A DNA stretch of 64,000 nucleotides from Phycisphaeraceae bacterium D3-23 (GCA_039555135.1 CP114179.1:806001-870000); one strand, 5' to 3'. Shown: positions 8,706 through 17,607, numbered from the stretch's first letter. The notes: generated from the letters alone by a model not told the origin. Numbers and translations are program-made.

Positions 8706-11576
8706 TCAGAACCCGCCCGGCCCCGACGGGAATCCGCCACCACCGCCTGGGCTTGGCCCGCCGGGGCTGGGGCGCGACGGGACGTTGGGTCGGCCCGGCG
8801 ATGGCCGGTTAGGCGACGTTCGGCCGGGCGTCGGGCGGTTGGGTGGTCGGCCTGGCTGATAACCGGGCTGGCCCGGGCGCGTGGGCGAGTTGGGGTTGTG
8901 TTGGCCGGGATAGGTCGGCTGATTGCCGCGCGGGTCGGTCGGGTGGTTGGGGTAGCCGGGCTGGTTTTGGCCGGGCCGGTAGTTGGGGTGGCCCGGCGGG
9001 TAGACGACGCGGGGTTGGCCGGGCATGCCGGGCTGGGCGTAGGGATCGATCTCGTGTGGCGGGGTGTAGTAGTTGGGCGCGCTTGGTGTGGGCGGGGTGA
9101 AGAGGTTGTACGGGTCGTAGGCGGGGCCGCGCGACTCGACAAAGGTCGTGGGGACGATGGTCGGCTGGTAGCTGGGGTGGTGCGGGACGACCTTGCTGTT
9201 GACGGTGGGCGCGGCGGTGCCGACGGTGACCGCGCCGAGGAAGAGCCCGATGGCGACGAGCGCCGCGGCGGCCATCGCGGGGATCGCGGCGTAGGTCGCG
9301 GCGGCGTCGGGCCGGCGTTCGGCGTGCCGCTCGGCTTCGCGCAGCGCCTGCTCGAACTCGTCTTCGAGCTTGGGCATCGCCTCCTGCTCAAAGCCCAGCG
9401 CCGTCTCGACGCGCTCGGCCAGGTCCGCGCTCTGCGCCATCGCACGCGCCACCACCGCCTCGCAACGCTCGACCGTCTCGCCCGCCACGAACACCAGTTC
9501 GGCCGGGTCCGCCGTCCTGGGCATGTTCTCAACGAGATACCCGCCCAGCGTCGCGTTCGCATCCGCGTGGACAAAGGGGTATTCGGTGTCGGCGTGCCTC
9601 GTGCGAAGTCGCTCCATGACCTCGCGCACGCCAGCGGTGACGCGGTCGATCTCCTGCTGCGCGTGCTTGGGGCGGGTGGACTGGCCCTTGTTCTGTAAGA
9701 GCAGGACGAGCGGGTTGAGCAGCCCGCCCAGAGTGTGCGCTTCGTGGGCGATCTCGACCAGACGTGGTGCGCAGGCCTGCAGCCGGCCCATCGACCGCCG
9801 GGCCTCTCTAATCTCGTCGTCGCCGAAACTGTCTCGCAACATATCGCTGCGCAGCAGCCTCGCGGCGGTCGTCACACGCTGCTCGATCGTGGATTCGTAA
9901 GCGGCGACGCGCTGCGCGGTCTCGTCGTACTGGCGTTGCGTCTCGGCGTGGGCCTGGGCGATCGCCTGGGGCCGGGCGTCGCGCAGCATGAACACACCGG
10001 GGTCGATCTGGAACCCCGCACGCACCAGCCGGGCCGCGAGGTCGCTGGCGTGCAGGCGTTCGTCGAGTTCGACGAGCTTGTCGAGTTCCTTGTGCAGGTC
10101 CTTGGCCGAGTCGACCATCGTGTCGCGGGCGGCGCGCTGCAGGATCGCGGCGTCCTCGAAACCGGCTGGCGGAACCGTCGCGTCGGGCCCGGGCAGGATC
10201 GGCCGATTGATCAGCGCCCGGCCCTGGTAGAACCGCGCGAGCGCCTCGCCCGAGCGTTCCATCGTGTCGATCTCCTCGACCAGCACATCGGTCGGGATGA
10301 TCTTCATCTGCTTGAGGTCATCGCCGAGGACAAGCTTGTAGACGTCATGGGTCTGCTCGCGGGCGATCGTGTCGATGCCGGCGATGAGCTGGTCGGCCGG
10401 GGCACCGTCGGTGAACAGCGCGGGGTAGTCGAGCTTGCGCGCGGCGCGGGTGCGGTGCGCGAGCGAGGGATGCGTGTCGTACCAGCGGGTCTTATCCAGC
10501 CGCATCAGGCGGAGGACCTGGTCTTTGCGTTCGGGGGTAATGCTGTTGGCCCGGGCGACGGCGAGCGCGGGGATGCTGTCCGCCAAACGGTGCTCGCGCA
10601 GCGAGTGGTTGAGGTCACCGCGCGTCGTGTTCATCGCGACATCGAGCAGCCCGACACGCGAGATTGTTTGGGGCACGTTGTCGCTGCCCACCACCGCCGC
10701 CATCACGCGGTCGGCGTCGTACTCGCCCCGCCGACTAATGATGCCCGAGGATGCGTGCGCCAAAAGCATGAAAAACCACAGCACGATCCGCCCCAGCCCG
10801 ACCGCCCACGTCGCCACGCGGAACGGCAGCCCGAGGATCGGGATCGACGCGAGCTGCAGGAGTTTCAGGTCAAACGCGTCGCGCTCGTAGACCATGCGCG
10901 CAAACCACTGATTGACGCTGTTGACGATGCGCATGAAGCGCATCCCGCCGTGCTGCGAAAAGTGCGCCAGTTCGTGCGCGATGATGCCGGTGAGCCGGTG
11001 GACCTCGACGCCCGAGACGAGCGTGAGCCCGAGGGTGAGGACGGGCTTGCGTGAGAAGATGCCCCAGCAGATGCCGTGCAGCGAGGCCGAGGCGTTAGCG
11101 TCGATAACGACCTGGATCTTGTGGGGCCGGGGCGTTTTGAGCGCGTCGCACATTCCCTCGACAAAGCGGTAGAGCTCGGGCTGTTCGCTGCGGCTAAGCT
11201 CGCGCGGCGCGAGGTCCGATTCGCCCAGCCGGAAGACCGGCTTGATGAGGAACAGGACCAACACCAGCGCGACCACGGCGAACACGAGGTAGAACACGAC
11301 CGACAACATCGGCGTGCCCGAGGTCATCAGGCGGATGTGGCTGATGAGGTACTCGAGCGCCATCCACACCATCCCGCACACCAGCGCGAGGTAGGCGACC
11401 GCCACGCCGAGCACGACCAGCGCCGATACACCGGCCGCGACCCGGAACATCATCGGCGGGCGCAGGTCGGGCAGCCGGCCGTGAAGCGTTTCGATTTCGG
11501 ACAGCCAGCGGTCCACCGCCGCGCGCGATGTGACATCGCGGCGCATCGGGGCGTCGTCGTGGTTGGTTTCAAGCAT
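8706..11576 (-). CDS. Membrane M48-family zinc metallopeptidase with long proline-rich tail
   Basis: A 956-residue membrane protein. Two N-terminal transmembrane helices (about 42-75 and 88-113) precede an M48 peptidase domain with the zinc motif HELAH at 201-205 and the third zinc ligand in RRGEYDADR (Glu285). M48 enzymes such as HtpX degrade misfolded membrane proteins, so membrane quality control is a reasonable inference. After the peptidase comes a long helical region (roughly 430-760) with no assigned domain, a further hydrophobic helix (AAALVAIGLFLGAVTVG), and a tail of about 170 residues very rich in Pro, Gly, Asn and Tyr. The tail (NQPGYPNHP and RPSPGGPSPGG patterns) is low-complexity and unlike HtpX, which is only about 290 residues. 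The first ATG is used; no strong ribosome binding site is visible. Confidence 0.82.
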   Translation of the reverse strand: MLETNHDDAPMRRDVTSRAAVDRWLSEIETLHGRLPDLRPPMMFRVAAGVSALVVLGVAVAYLALVCGMVWMALEYLISHIRLMTSGTPMLSVVFYLVFAVVALVLVLFLIKPVFRLGESDLAPRELSRSEQPELYRFVEGMCDALKTPRPHKIQVVIDANASASLHGICWGIFSRKPVLTLGLTLVSGVEVHRLTGIIAHELAHFSQHGGMRFMRIVNSVNQWFARMVYERDAFDLKLLQLASIPILGLPFRVATWAVGLGRIVLWFFMLLAHASSGIISRRGEYDADRVMAAVVGSDNVPQTISRVGLLDVAMNTTRGDLNHSLREHRLADSIPALAVARANSITPERKDQVLRLMRLDKTRWYDTHPSLAHRTRAARKLDYPALFTDGAPADQLIAGIDTIAREQTHDVYKLVLGDDLKQMKIIPTDVLVEEIDTMERSGEALARFYQGRALINRPILPGPDATVPPAGFEDAAILQRAARDTMVDSAKDLHKELDKLVELDERLHASDLAARLVRAGFQIDPGVFMLRDARPQAIAQAHAETQRQYDETAQRVAAYESTIEQRVTTAARLLRSDMLRDSFGDDEIREARRSMGRLQACAPRLVEIAHEAHTLGGLLNPLVLLLQNKGQSTRPKHAQQEIDRVTAGVREVMERLRTRHADTEYPFVHADANATLGGYLVENMPRTADPAELVFVAGETVERCEAVVARAMAQSADLAERVETALGFEQEAMPKLEDEFEQALREAERHAERRPDAAATYAAIPAMAAAALVAIGLFLGAVTVGTAAPTVNSKVVPHHPSYQPTIVPTTFVESRGPAYDPYNLFTPPTPSAPNYYTPPHEIDPYAQPGMPGQPRVVYPPGHPNYRPGQNQPGYPNHPTDPRGNQPTYPGQHNPNSPTRPGQPGYQPGRPPNRPTPGRTSPNRPSPGRPNVPSRPSPGGPSPGGGGGFPSGPGGF

Positions 11577-11712
11577 TGGAGCAGCGCCCCCGGAAGGTGT
11601 GACAGAATCCCCCCGCAGGCAGGCCGAATCCCGCCTACGGACCGCCCAAGTATAGTGTCACAGGCGGGAAATCCGAAGCCCTGCCCTGCAAACCGACCGA
11701 TCGTCCGACGAA

Positions 11713-12849
11713 ATGCTGCTCTTCCTGTCCATCGTGTTCTGGGTCTCGCTGCTGGTGCTCGCGCCGGCCGCCTTCGTGCTGCTGGCGCGGGCCGTCGTGG
11801 GCAAGCGGATGAAAACCGGGTACTTCTGCAAGCAATGCCACTACGACCGCCGGGGGATCGACTACCAGGCCGACTGCCCGGAATGTGGCTGCCCGCAGAG
11901 CGAGCGCGATGGGCGCTCCAACGTCGGGCGGACCCGGCGGGCGCGCTCGCCCAAGCGCATCGCGGTGATGGCGGTGCTTGCGTTGCTGGTGGGTGGGATG
12001 GTGTTTGGGTCGCGGTGGTTGCATGTGGAGTGCGTACACCTGCCGACCACAGTCAGTCTCGCCGCCGATCGCGGTAAGCACACGAAAGTAAAGTTTCTTG
12101 TGGGTTGGTTCCCCGAACTTGCCCAAGGGCATTCCCGTTTCTCGCAAGAGACGGCGAGCCCCCCGCTGTTCAACGCGGTCCGGCAAGACGACAAGGAGAT
12201 GATCGATATCCTGCTGGATGCAGGGGCGAACCCGGATGGCGATCCGAGCTACCCATGGCAAATCCCGCTGCGCGAAGCGTTCCTGCATGGCAACTATCAG
12301 ACCGCAGAGCATCTGCTGGAGGCGGGCGCCGATCCCGAAGCACGTGTACCCGGGCTATATGGAAGCACACTGCTCACGATCGCATGCAGTTGGGGGAACA
12401 CGGGCCTGGTTAAGCTACTTCTTGAGTACGGCGCAGACCCCAACGTAATGCTGATAGAGGGCTCCCCCATGTGCGTGATCGCCCACCGTTCCAACGCGGT
12501 CGAACTCGCAACACTATTGATCGATGCGGTAGGCGATCCGAACGCTAACAGCTTTCCCGACCCCCCATTCCAAAATGCAATCTGGGCGGAGAACCTCGAA
12601 CTCGTTGAGTTTTTTCTCAACCGGGGGGCCGATGTTAACGGTGTCTATCCTCAAACCGGCATAGACCTAAATCCGATCGAAATCGCGTATACGAAACACC
12701 GCCATCGTCCAACCTCCCGAACCCAAGCCGTCATCGACCTCCTCCGCGCCCACGGCGGGATGACGCGGCAGGAACTCGCGGTGCAGCAAGCGCGGCAACG
12801 AGCAGCCGAGCGTGCGGCCGAGCAAAGCGACCCCGACGACCAGCCCTGA
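11713..12849 (+). CDS. Membrane-anchored zinc-ribbon and ankyrin-repeat protein
   Basis: A 378-residue protein. An N-terminal membrane helix (about 1-28) is followed by a cytoplasmic-type zinc ribbon, CKQCHYDRRGIDYQADCPEC, with two CxxC knuckles, then a second membrane helix (about 85-100). From about 150 to 355 there are five to six ankyrin-type units, seen as LLDAGANPDGD, LLEAGADPEAR, LLEYGADPNVM and FLNRGADVNGV at roughly 33-residue spacing. Ankyrin repeats bind other proteins; no catalytic motif is present. The zinc ribbon matches the one at the start of the protein at 24050. The C-terminus is a charged helix rich in Ala, Gln and Arg. Partner and role are unknown. Confidence 0.75.
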   Translation: MLLFLSIVFWVSLLVLAPAAFVLLARAVVGKRMKTGYFCKQCHYDRRGIDYQADCPECGCPQSERDGRSNVGRTRRARSPKRIAVMAVLALLVGGMVFGSRWLHVECVHLPTTVSLAADRGKHTKVKFLVGWFPELAQGHSRFSQETASPPLFNAVRQDDKEMIDILLDAGANPDGDPSYPWQIPLREAFLHGNYQTAEHLLEAGADPEARVPGLYGSTLLTIACSWGNTGLVKLLLEYGADPNVMLIEGSPMCVIAHRSNAVELATLLIDAVGDPNANSFPDPPFQNAIWAENLELVEFFLNRGADVNGVYPQTGIDLNPIEIAYTKHRHRPTSRTQAVIDLLRAHGGMTRQELAVQQARQRAAERAAEQSDPDDQP

Positions 12850-12958
12850 CACCGCGCCGCGGGCCCGCCCTGCTACAATGCCCCGTCGCATTGGCCGATG
12901 ATAGCAATCCAGCCGGCCACGCTATTGGCCTCGAATCTCCCGGGAAACCGCCTGAACG

Positions 12959-14074
12959 ATGAACCCGGCCCCCACGAACCCGCCCCGCAAGGACAAGCCG
13001 CGCACCACGTTCCGCAAGTTCATGATCCGCGGCATGGCCACCCTCCTGCCCGCCGTCCTCACGCTCTGGCTCATCGCCATCGCCTACGGCTTCATGCGCG
13101 ACAAAATCGCAGCACCCATCAACTGGGGCATCCAGCAGGCCGTCATCAAATTCACCGACTGGCCCGTCGCCCAGGACGAGGACTATGCCAACGTCTGGGA
13201 CAACGTCCTGACCGGCTCGCAGCGCGACGGGTGGGAGGACATCGCAGACGTGCAACGCGCACGCTGGCAGACCCAGCAGGAACAGAAGTGGGAAAAACTG
13301 CTGCTGCGGATCCAGCCCGGGCTCGTCGAGATGGACGTGCTGCCCACGCCGTCGTTCGACTACCCCTACGCCTCGCAGCTGCGCCAGGACCGGCTGACGT
13401 GGATGAAGGACCAGCCCGAGATGGTCATCCTCGCAAGGCGCGAGCAACTCAGCAAGCAGTGGAACTCCGTCGCCATCGGCAAGTGGCAGGTCCTCGACCT
13501 CATCGGGCTGCTCGTCGCGATCGTCCTGTTCTACTTCGCCGGGGTGTTCATGTCGAACATCGTCGGGCGACGGCTCAAGGACAAGGGCGAGTCCCTCGTC
13601 GACCGCGTCCCGCTCATCCGCCGGGTCTACCCGGCCGTGAAACAAGTCACCGACTTCTTCTTCGGTGACAACGAGCAGCAGGCCAAGTTCAACCGCGTCG
13701 TCGCCGTCGAGTACCCGCGCAAGGGGCTCTGGTCCGTCGGGCTCGTCACGGGCGACACGATGCGCGATATCCAGGCGCGCATGGGCGTCGAGTGCCTGAC
13801 CGTGTTTATCCCGAGCTCGCCCACGCCCTTCACAGGCTACGTCATCACCGTCCCCGTGACCGAGACGATCGACCTCAACCTCACGATCGAAGATGCGCTA
13901 AAATTCGCGGTGAGCGGCGGCGTGCTCATCCCGCCTTCGCAGAAGATCGACCGCGACGGCCCGCAGCTCTTCGAGACCGCGCCCGCGCCGACGTTGACCG
14001 CAACACAAACCCCGCCGAGCAACGGCCAGAGCGACCCCGCGACCCAGCCCCAGCCCAAAGACCCCCCGGCCTAA
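12959..14074 (+). CDS. DUF502 family membrane protein with enlarged loop
   Basis: A 371-residue membrane protein. The N-terminal helix (about 22-45, GMATLLPAVLTLWLIAIAY) and the second helix (VLDLIGLLVAIVLFYFAGVF) are those of DUF502, as is the following stretch GRRLKDKGESLVDRVPLIRR, VYPAVKQVTDFFFG and VVAVEYPRKGLWSVG. Family members are usually about 200-220 residues; here about 110 extra residues, rich in Trp, Gln and Asp, lie between the two helices, and a Pro/Thr/Gln tail follows. The family has no established biochemical role. It is 40 bases upstream of the hibernation factor gene and may head the transcript that runs on through ptsN and ptsH. Confidence 0.8.
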   Translation: MNPAPTNPPRKDKPRTTFRKFMIRGMATLLPAVLTLWLIAIAYGFMRDKIAAPINWGIQQAVIKFTDWPVAQDEDYANVWDNVLTGSQRDGWEDIADVQRARWQTQQEQKWEKLLLRIQPGLVEMDVLPTPSFDYPYASQLRQDRLTWMKDQPEMVILARREQLSKQWNSVAIGKWQVLDLIGLLVAIVLFYFAGVFMSNIVGRRLKDKGESLVDRVPLIRRVYPAVKQVTDFFFGDNEQQAKFNRVVAVEYPRKGLWSVGLVTGDTMRDIQARMGVECLTVFIPSSPTPFTGYVITVPVTETIDLNLTIEDALKFAVSGGVLIPPSQKIDRDGPQLFETAPAPTLTATQTPPSNGQSDPATQPQPKDPPA

Positions 14075-14114
14075 CCGTTTCGCTTCAACCCAACCCCCAC
14101 GATTTGGAGAAGGC

Positions 14115-14408
14115 ATGGACATCCTCATCACCGGCCGCCACGTCGAGATCACCGACGCCATCCGCTCCCACGCCACCGAGAAGGTCGGCCGACTCGAGCG
14201 CTACAACGACCGGCTCTCGAAGGTCGAGGCGATCGTCAGCAAGCCCGACGCCCGTGACTACGAAGTCGAGCTCATCGCCCATGTCGACGGGGCCGACCAC
14301 ATGGTCGCCACCGCCCAGCACGAAGACCCCTACCACTGCTTCGAGGCCGTGGTCAACAAGATGGAACGCCAGCTCACCGATCACAAAGAAAAACACATGG
14401 GCCACTGA
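14115..14408 (+). CDS. hpf: Ribosome hibernation-promoting factor, short form
   Basis: A 97-residue HPF/RaiA-family protein: MDILITGRHVEITDAIRSHA at the start, followed by KVGRLERYNDRL and the conserved late segment DPYHCFEAVVNKMERQL. These proteins bind the decoding region of the 30S subunit and help make inactive 70S or 100S ribosomes in stationary phase. The length fits the short form, without the C-terminal dimerisation domain. GGAGAAGG lies just before the ATG. The order hpf, ptsN, ptsH here resembles the rpoN operon of proteobacteria, without rpoN in view. Confidence 0.92.
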   Translation: MDILITGRHVEITDAIRSHATEKVGRLERYNDRLSKVEAIVSKPDARDYEVELIAHVDGADHMVATAQHEDPYHCFEAVVNKMERQLTDHKEKHMGH

Positions 14409-14589
14409 GCCCGGTCCGGTGATCTCGCATGCGATCCAAGCCGAGCCTGTGCCCGCGTAGGCCCGGATCGCCCGCGCCCTGCCCGCCGCCCTGACACGCC
14501 CCACTGTTTCCGCTAAAATGCCTCGCTCGACCGACCCAGACGGCTGGGCCAACCTGTTCCCCTTGGGAACGCCCCACGGAACCCCACCG

Positions 14590-15066
14590 ATGAAGCTGTG
14601 CGACTTTGTCGTCACCGACGCCATCCTGCCGACCCTGGAAGCCACCACCCGCGACGACGCCATCCACGAGATGGCCGACGCGATGGTCGCCGCCAAGGCC
14701 GTCCCCAAGGCGCTGCGCGACGAGCTGGTCAAGTCGGTCCTCGACCGCGAGAAGCACGGCTCAACGGGCTTTGGCAAGGGCGTCGCCGTCCCCCACGTCA
14801 AGCACGAGAAGATCAAAAAAGTCACCGCCTGCGTCGCGGTCAGCAAGCACGGCGTCGACTTCAACGCCCTGGACCGCGAGCCGGTCTACGCGATCTTCCT
14901 CCTTGCGTCGCCCAAGGACAAGCCCGAGGAGCACCTGGACGCGATGAACAACCTCTTCGCGAACCTGCAGAACGAACGCTTCCGCAAGTTCCTCCGTATG
15001 GCCGAGACCACCCAGGCCGTGCAGGACGTCCTCGAAGAAGCCGACGCCGGCCAATACGCCGGCTGA
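14590..15066 (+). CDS. ptsN: PTS EIIA component, PtsN-like
   Basis: A 158-residue EIIA(Ntr)/EIIA(Fru)-type protein, using the ATG at 14590 because the family starts close to the LCDFVVTDAIL strand; an upstream in-frame ATG at 14518 would add 24 unlikely residues. The phosphorylated histidine is His69 in GKGVAVPHVKHEK, and the C-terminal AIFLLASPKDKPEEHLDAMN strand-helix is typical. Such proteins take phosphate from HPr and mostly regulate rather than transport when no membrane EIIB/EIIC is present. None is seen here. A TAAAAT hexamer at 14513-14518 may be its own -10. HPr is encoded 100 bases downstream. Confidence 0.88.
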   Translation: MKLCDFVVTDAILPTLEATTRDDAIHEMADAMVAAKAVPKALRDELVKSVLDREKHGSTGFGKGVAVPHVKHEKIKKVTACVAVSKHGVDFNALDREPVYAIFLLASPKDKPEEHLDAMNNLFANLQNERFRKFLRMAETTQAVQDVLEEADAGQYAG

Positions 15067-15168
15067 CATCCCCCCGCCAACTCCGACACACAAGCCCGAC
15101 CTGCGGGCGGCCATCGCATCGCCGACCGACGAAGACGAAGCAACCCCCGACCGACGAAACACGACCCC

Positions 15169-15441
15169 ATGCAAGCTATGCGAACCAAGGTGACCATCCT
15201 GAACAAGCTCGGCCTCCACGCCAGGCCCGCGATGTCGCTCGTCGATCACGCCTCCCAGTTCAGCTCGAAGATCCAGATCACCAAGGGCGACCAGACCGTC
15301 GACGGCAAGAGCATTATGCAGATCATGATGCTCGCCGCGACCCAGGGTACCGAGCTCGAGATCACCGCCGAAGGCGACGACGCCGAAAAAGCGATCACGA
15401 CGCTCGAAAAACTCGTCAAAAACAAGTTCGGCGAAGAGTAA
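15169..15441 (+). CDS. ptsH: HPr phosphocarrier protein
   Basis: A 90-residue HPr: NKLGLHARPAMSL carries the active-site histidine (residue 17, or 14 if the second ATG at 15178 is used), and GKSIMQIMML carries the regulatory serine that HPr kinase would phosphorylate. HPr passes phosphate from enzyme I to EIIA proteins. It lies directly downstream of the PtsN-like gene, so the pair is likely to work as a regulatory phosphorelay. Enzyme I and HPr kinase are not in the window. Presence of both His and Ser sites suggests more than an NPr-type role. A GGCCGC hairpin follows at 15473. Confidence 0.92.
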   Translation: MQAMRTKVTILNKLGLHARPAMSLVDHASQFSSKIQITKGDQTVDGKSIMQIMMLAATQGTELEITAEGDDAEKAITTLEKLVKNKFGEE

Positions 15442-15472
15442 ACAAAGCGCCAACCACCCCGCCCCCGGCAGA

Positions 15473-15488
15473 GGCCGCTTCAGCGGCC
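15473..15488. repeat. Short GC hairpin after ptsH
   Basis: A perfect stem GGCCGC TTCA GCGGCC lies 32 bases after the ptsH stop. No T run follows, so a terminator role is uncertain. Confidence 0.4.
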
Positions 15489-15552
15489 GGGTACGGCATC
15501 TCGAAGACAACACCGCTTACCCATCTACCTTGTGTTTCATGCGGAGCGAAGT

Positions 15553-16170
15553 ATGACCGCAAGTGTCGATTTCTTCTGTACCGCGAACGAAGAACTGCAA
15601 GTCTTTCGCTACCTGACGAAAGACGCGTGCGTTGAGGTCTATGATGCTGCCCGCGATATGGTTCGACAGCGTGACGCCAAGGTACTGGATGACTTGCCCG
15701 AATGGCATTCAGAACTAAAACTGTTCTTCTTGCATTCGGCGTCAGGTCAGTGGGTTCTGCATACGACTCGCCCAGATGTTGATCTGAATGCGAATCATGA
15801 TCAATTGGTTGCCAGCCTTATTGCACGCGACAGGTGGGATCATTCGGACATTATATCGAACCAGGGGCTCATAGATTTCGAGCGCTCACCTGCCTTGGTG
15901 TATATACGAGGCCAACGCAGCAGCAGAACAATCAGGGCATCGCAGTTGGTCGCTTACCCTTCACGATTGGCAAGTGTGAGTATTGATTTCGAGAGGTGGG
16001 TGAAGCGTGTACTGGGTTGGGTACGTCGCAAAGGCGAAATCGTACATGACTATCGAACACCCTCATGTTCCATACCAAACCCGGACCATCTGCTGACAAC
16101 CACATACGCATTACCAGAAGCTAAGATTCTGATCGATTCAGGCAATCATCCTTATGAGATCGGCATCTAG
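15553..16170 (+). CDS. Hypothetical protein, 205 residues
   Basis: I do not recognise this protein. The start at 15553 is supported by GGAG at 15543-15546. It has no signal peptide or membrane helix. It is rich in aromatic residues and Arg, with segments such as WHSELKLFFLHSASGQWVLH and VLGWVRRKGEIVHDY. Its base composition is clearly less GC-rich than its neighbours, with many codons ending in A or T, which suggests recent transfer or weak selection on codon use. It ends nine bases from the convergent gene at 16180. No enzyme motif is seen. Confidence 0.6.
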   Translation: MTASVDFFCTANEELQVFRYLTKDACVEVYDAARDMVRQRDAKVLDDLPEWHSELKLFFLHSASGQWVLHTTRPDVDLNANHDQLVASLIARDRWDHSDIISNQGLIDFERSPALVYIRGQRSSRTIRASQLVAYPSRLASVSIDFERWVKRVLGWVRRKGEIVHDYRTPSCSIPNPDHLLTTTYALPEAKILIDSGNHPYEIGI

Positions 16171-16179
16171 TCTCTGAGG

Positions 16180-16617
16180 TCAGTTGACTTTGCCTACCAC
16201 CCGCGGCAGCGGCGCGAGGTCGGGGGCGATGAACGCGTGCTTCGCGTCGGGGTGTAGCCGGCGTTCGGGGGAATAGAACAAACGCAGCACATGCTTGGTC
16301 GCGAGTTGTGGATGCGTGTCGCAGAACGTGTCGGCGTCCGGTGTCGGGCACGCCTCGCCGTAGGCCCGCATCGTGGCGTCGATCAGGTGCAGCAGCGCAT
16401 GCGTGGTCGTTTCGTTATAGCCCTCGAGCGGGCCCTCGGGGACGCCGTTGGCCTGGTTGACCGCCTGGATCGTCGCCTTCACCTTTTCGACCGCAAGTTC
16501 AAACGGGTACTTACGCAGCATCAGGAAAGACACCTTCACGTGCGTCCGGTGCTGCCGCCACAGTTCGAACGGGATCGTGTGGGACTCGAATTGTGCAAGC
16601 AGGTCTTCGTCATCCAT
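16180..16617 (-). CDS. Conserved-looking hypothetical protein, 145 residues
   Basis: A soluble, mostly helical protein. The pattern FELWRQHRTHVKVSFLMLRK, then GYNETTTHALLHLID and a late RLFYSPERRL, looks like a small conserved family in which a Trp, paired His residues and an ExxT motif are retained, but I cannot name it. The ATG at 16617 has no clear ribosome binding site. It is the last gene of the minus-strand row that includes pssA, 66 bases downstream of pssA, with an 18-base perfect palindrome in the gap. Confidence 0.55.
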   Translation of the reverse strand: MDDEDLLAQFESHTIPFELWRQHRTHVKVSFLMLRKYPFELAVEKVKATIQAVNQANGVPEGPLEGYNETTTHALLHLIDATMRAYGEACPTPDADTFCDTHPQLATKHVLRLFYSPERRLHPDAKHAFIAPDLAPLPRVVGKVN

Positions 16618-16644
16618 CGGGGATCTTTCGCGATAGACCTTCGG

Positions 16645-16662
16645 GCCGCGACGCGTCGCGGC
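16645..16662. repeat. 18-base perfect palindrome downstream of pssA
   Basis: GCCGCGACG/CGTCGCGGC is fully self-complementary, so it could form a hairpin or be a dyad binding site. It lies between the pssA stop and the start of the gene at 16617. Confidence 0.45.
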
Positions 16663-16683
16663 AGGGCTACTACTGGTACGCGA

Positions 16684-17595
16684 TCATGATCGGCGCGGCC
16701 GAACCTTACGCCACACCCACCCCGCCGGCGCGGACAGCGCGTAGGCGGTGAACCCCACGGCCAGCGACCACTGCGGGGCGATCATCAAGAGAAGGCCGAC
16801 GATGGCGTAGGCGGCGACGGTGCCGACCTTGGCGCGGTCGCGGATGTAGCGGTTCATGACGTGGGTATAGGGGAGCTTGCTGACCATCGCCAGGGCCGTG
16901 AGCAGCAGGACCGCGACCATGCCGACCGCCGCGGCGTTGTCGAGCCAGTCGGCCTCAATCGCGCTGCCACCGAAGAACACGTGCTGGTGCAGGAGCGCGA
17001 GCGCCGCGACCGTCCCCGCCGCGCCGGGCGAGGGCAGCCCGCTGAACAGCGTCGGGTCGGCCGCACGCTTGGCGCGGGCCTCGACCGTGTACCGCGCCAG
17101 CCGAAGCGCAGCACACGCGACATAAACACACCCGATCACCAGCGTCAATCGGCCAAACATGCCGTCCGCGTCGCTGGAAATATACGGCACACCCGCGCCA
17201 ACCAGCTGCACCGCGATGAACGCCGGCGCGACGCCGAACGTCACCATGTCCGCCATCGAGTCGAGTTGCTCGCCCAGTTCGCTGGTGCTGTTCGTCAGCC
17301 GCGCGACCCGGCCGTCGAGCGCATCGAACACCATGCCCAAGAAGATAAGCCCGGCCGCGAAGGTCAACGGCGTCCACGCGAACGGCAACTCTGCCTCGAC
17401 GGGGCTGCGCGACGCAAAGAACACTGCGGCGAACCCGCACAGCACGTTGCCCAGCGTCAGCATCGTCGGCAGCACACTCACCGGCAGCCGACGCACCCGA
17501 AGACGGGGCCGACGCCGGCGGCGAGATTTCTTGACCGGCTGCGCCTCGGCGGCCGGTGTTTCTGCTTCGGGGGTGTCGGGGAGCCGTGCGACCAT
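16684..17595 (-). CDS. pssA: CDP-diacylglycerol-serine O-phosphatidyltransferase
   Basis: A 303-residue membrane enzyme that makes phosphatidylserine from CDP-diacylglycerol and serine, the precursor of phosphatidylethanolamine. The CDP-alcohol phosphotransferase motif is visible as DALDGRVARL, then GEQLDSMADMVTFG, giving the DG..AR...G...D...D pattern with all four Asp residues. Seven or so transmembrane helices follow PTMLTLGNVLCGFAAVFFAS. I use the ATG at 17595; the longer open frame upstream is Arg-rich and unlike the family. A TACAAT hexamer ends six bases before this ATG and there is no ribosome binding site, so the mRNA is probably leaderless. The N-terminal 45 residues include a strongly basic run. 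Confidence 0.9.
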   Translation of the reverse strand: MVARLPDTPEAETPAAEAQPVKKSRRRRRPRLRVRRLPVSVLPTMLTLGNVLCGFAAVFFASRSPVEAELPFAWTPLTFAAGLIFLGMVFDALDGRVARLTNSTSELGEQLDSMADMVTFGVAPAFIAVQLVGAGVPYISSDADGMFGRLTLVIGCVYVACAALRLARYTVEARAKRAADPTLFSGLPSPGAAGTVAALALLHQHVFFGGSAIEADWLDNAAAVGMVAVLLLTALAMVSKLPYTHVMNRYIRDRAKVGTVAAYAIVGLLLMIAPQWSLAVGFTAYALSAPAGWVWRKVRPRRS

Positions 17596-17601
17596 CGGGG
17601 T

Positions 17602-17607
17602 ATTGTA
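17602..17607 (-). promoter_or_regulatory. -10-like TACAAT, six bases before pssA ATG
   Basis: On the minus strand TACAAT is followed by six bases and the pssA start codon at 17595. It would place the transcription start at or next to the ATG. Confidence 0.5.
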
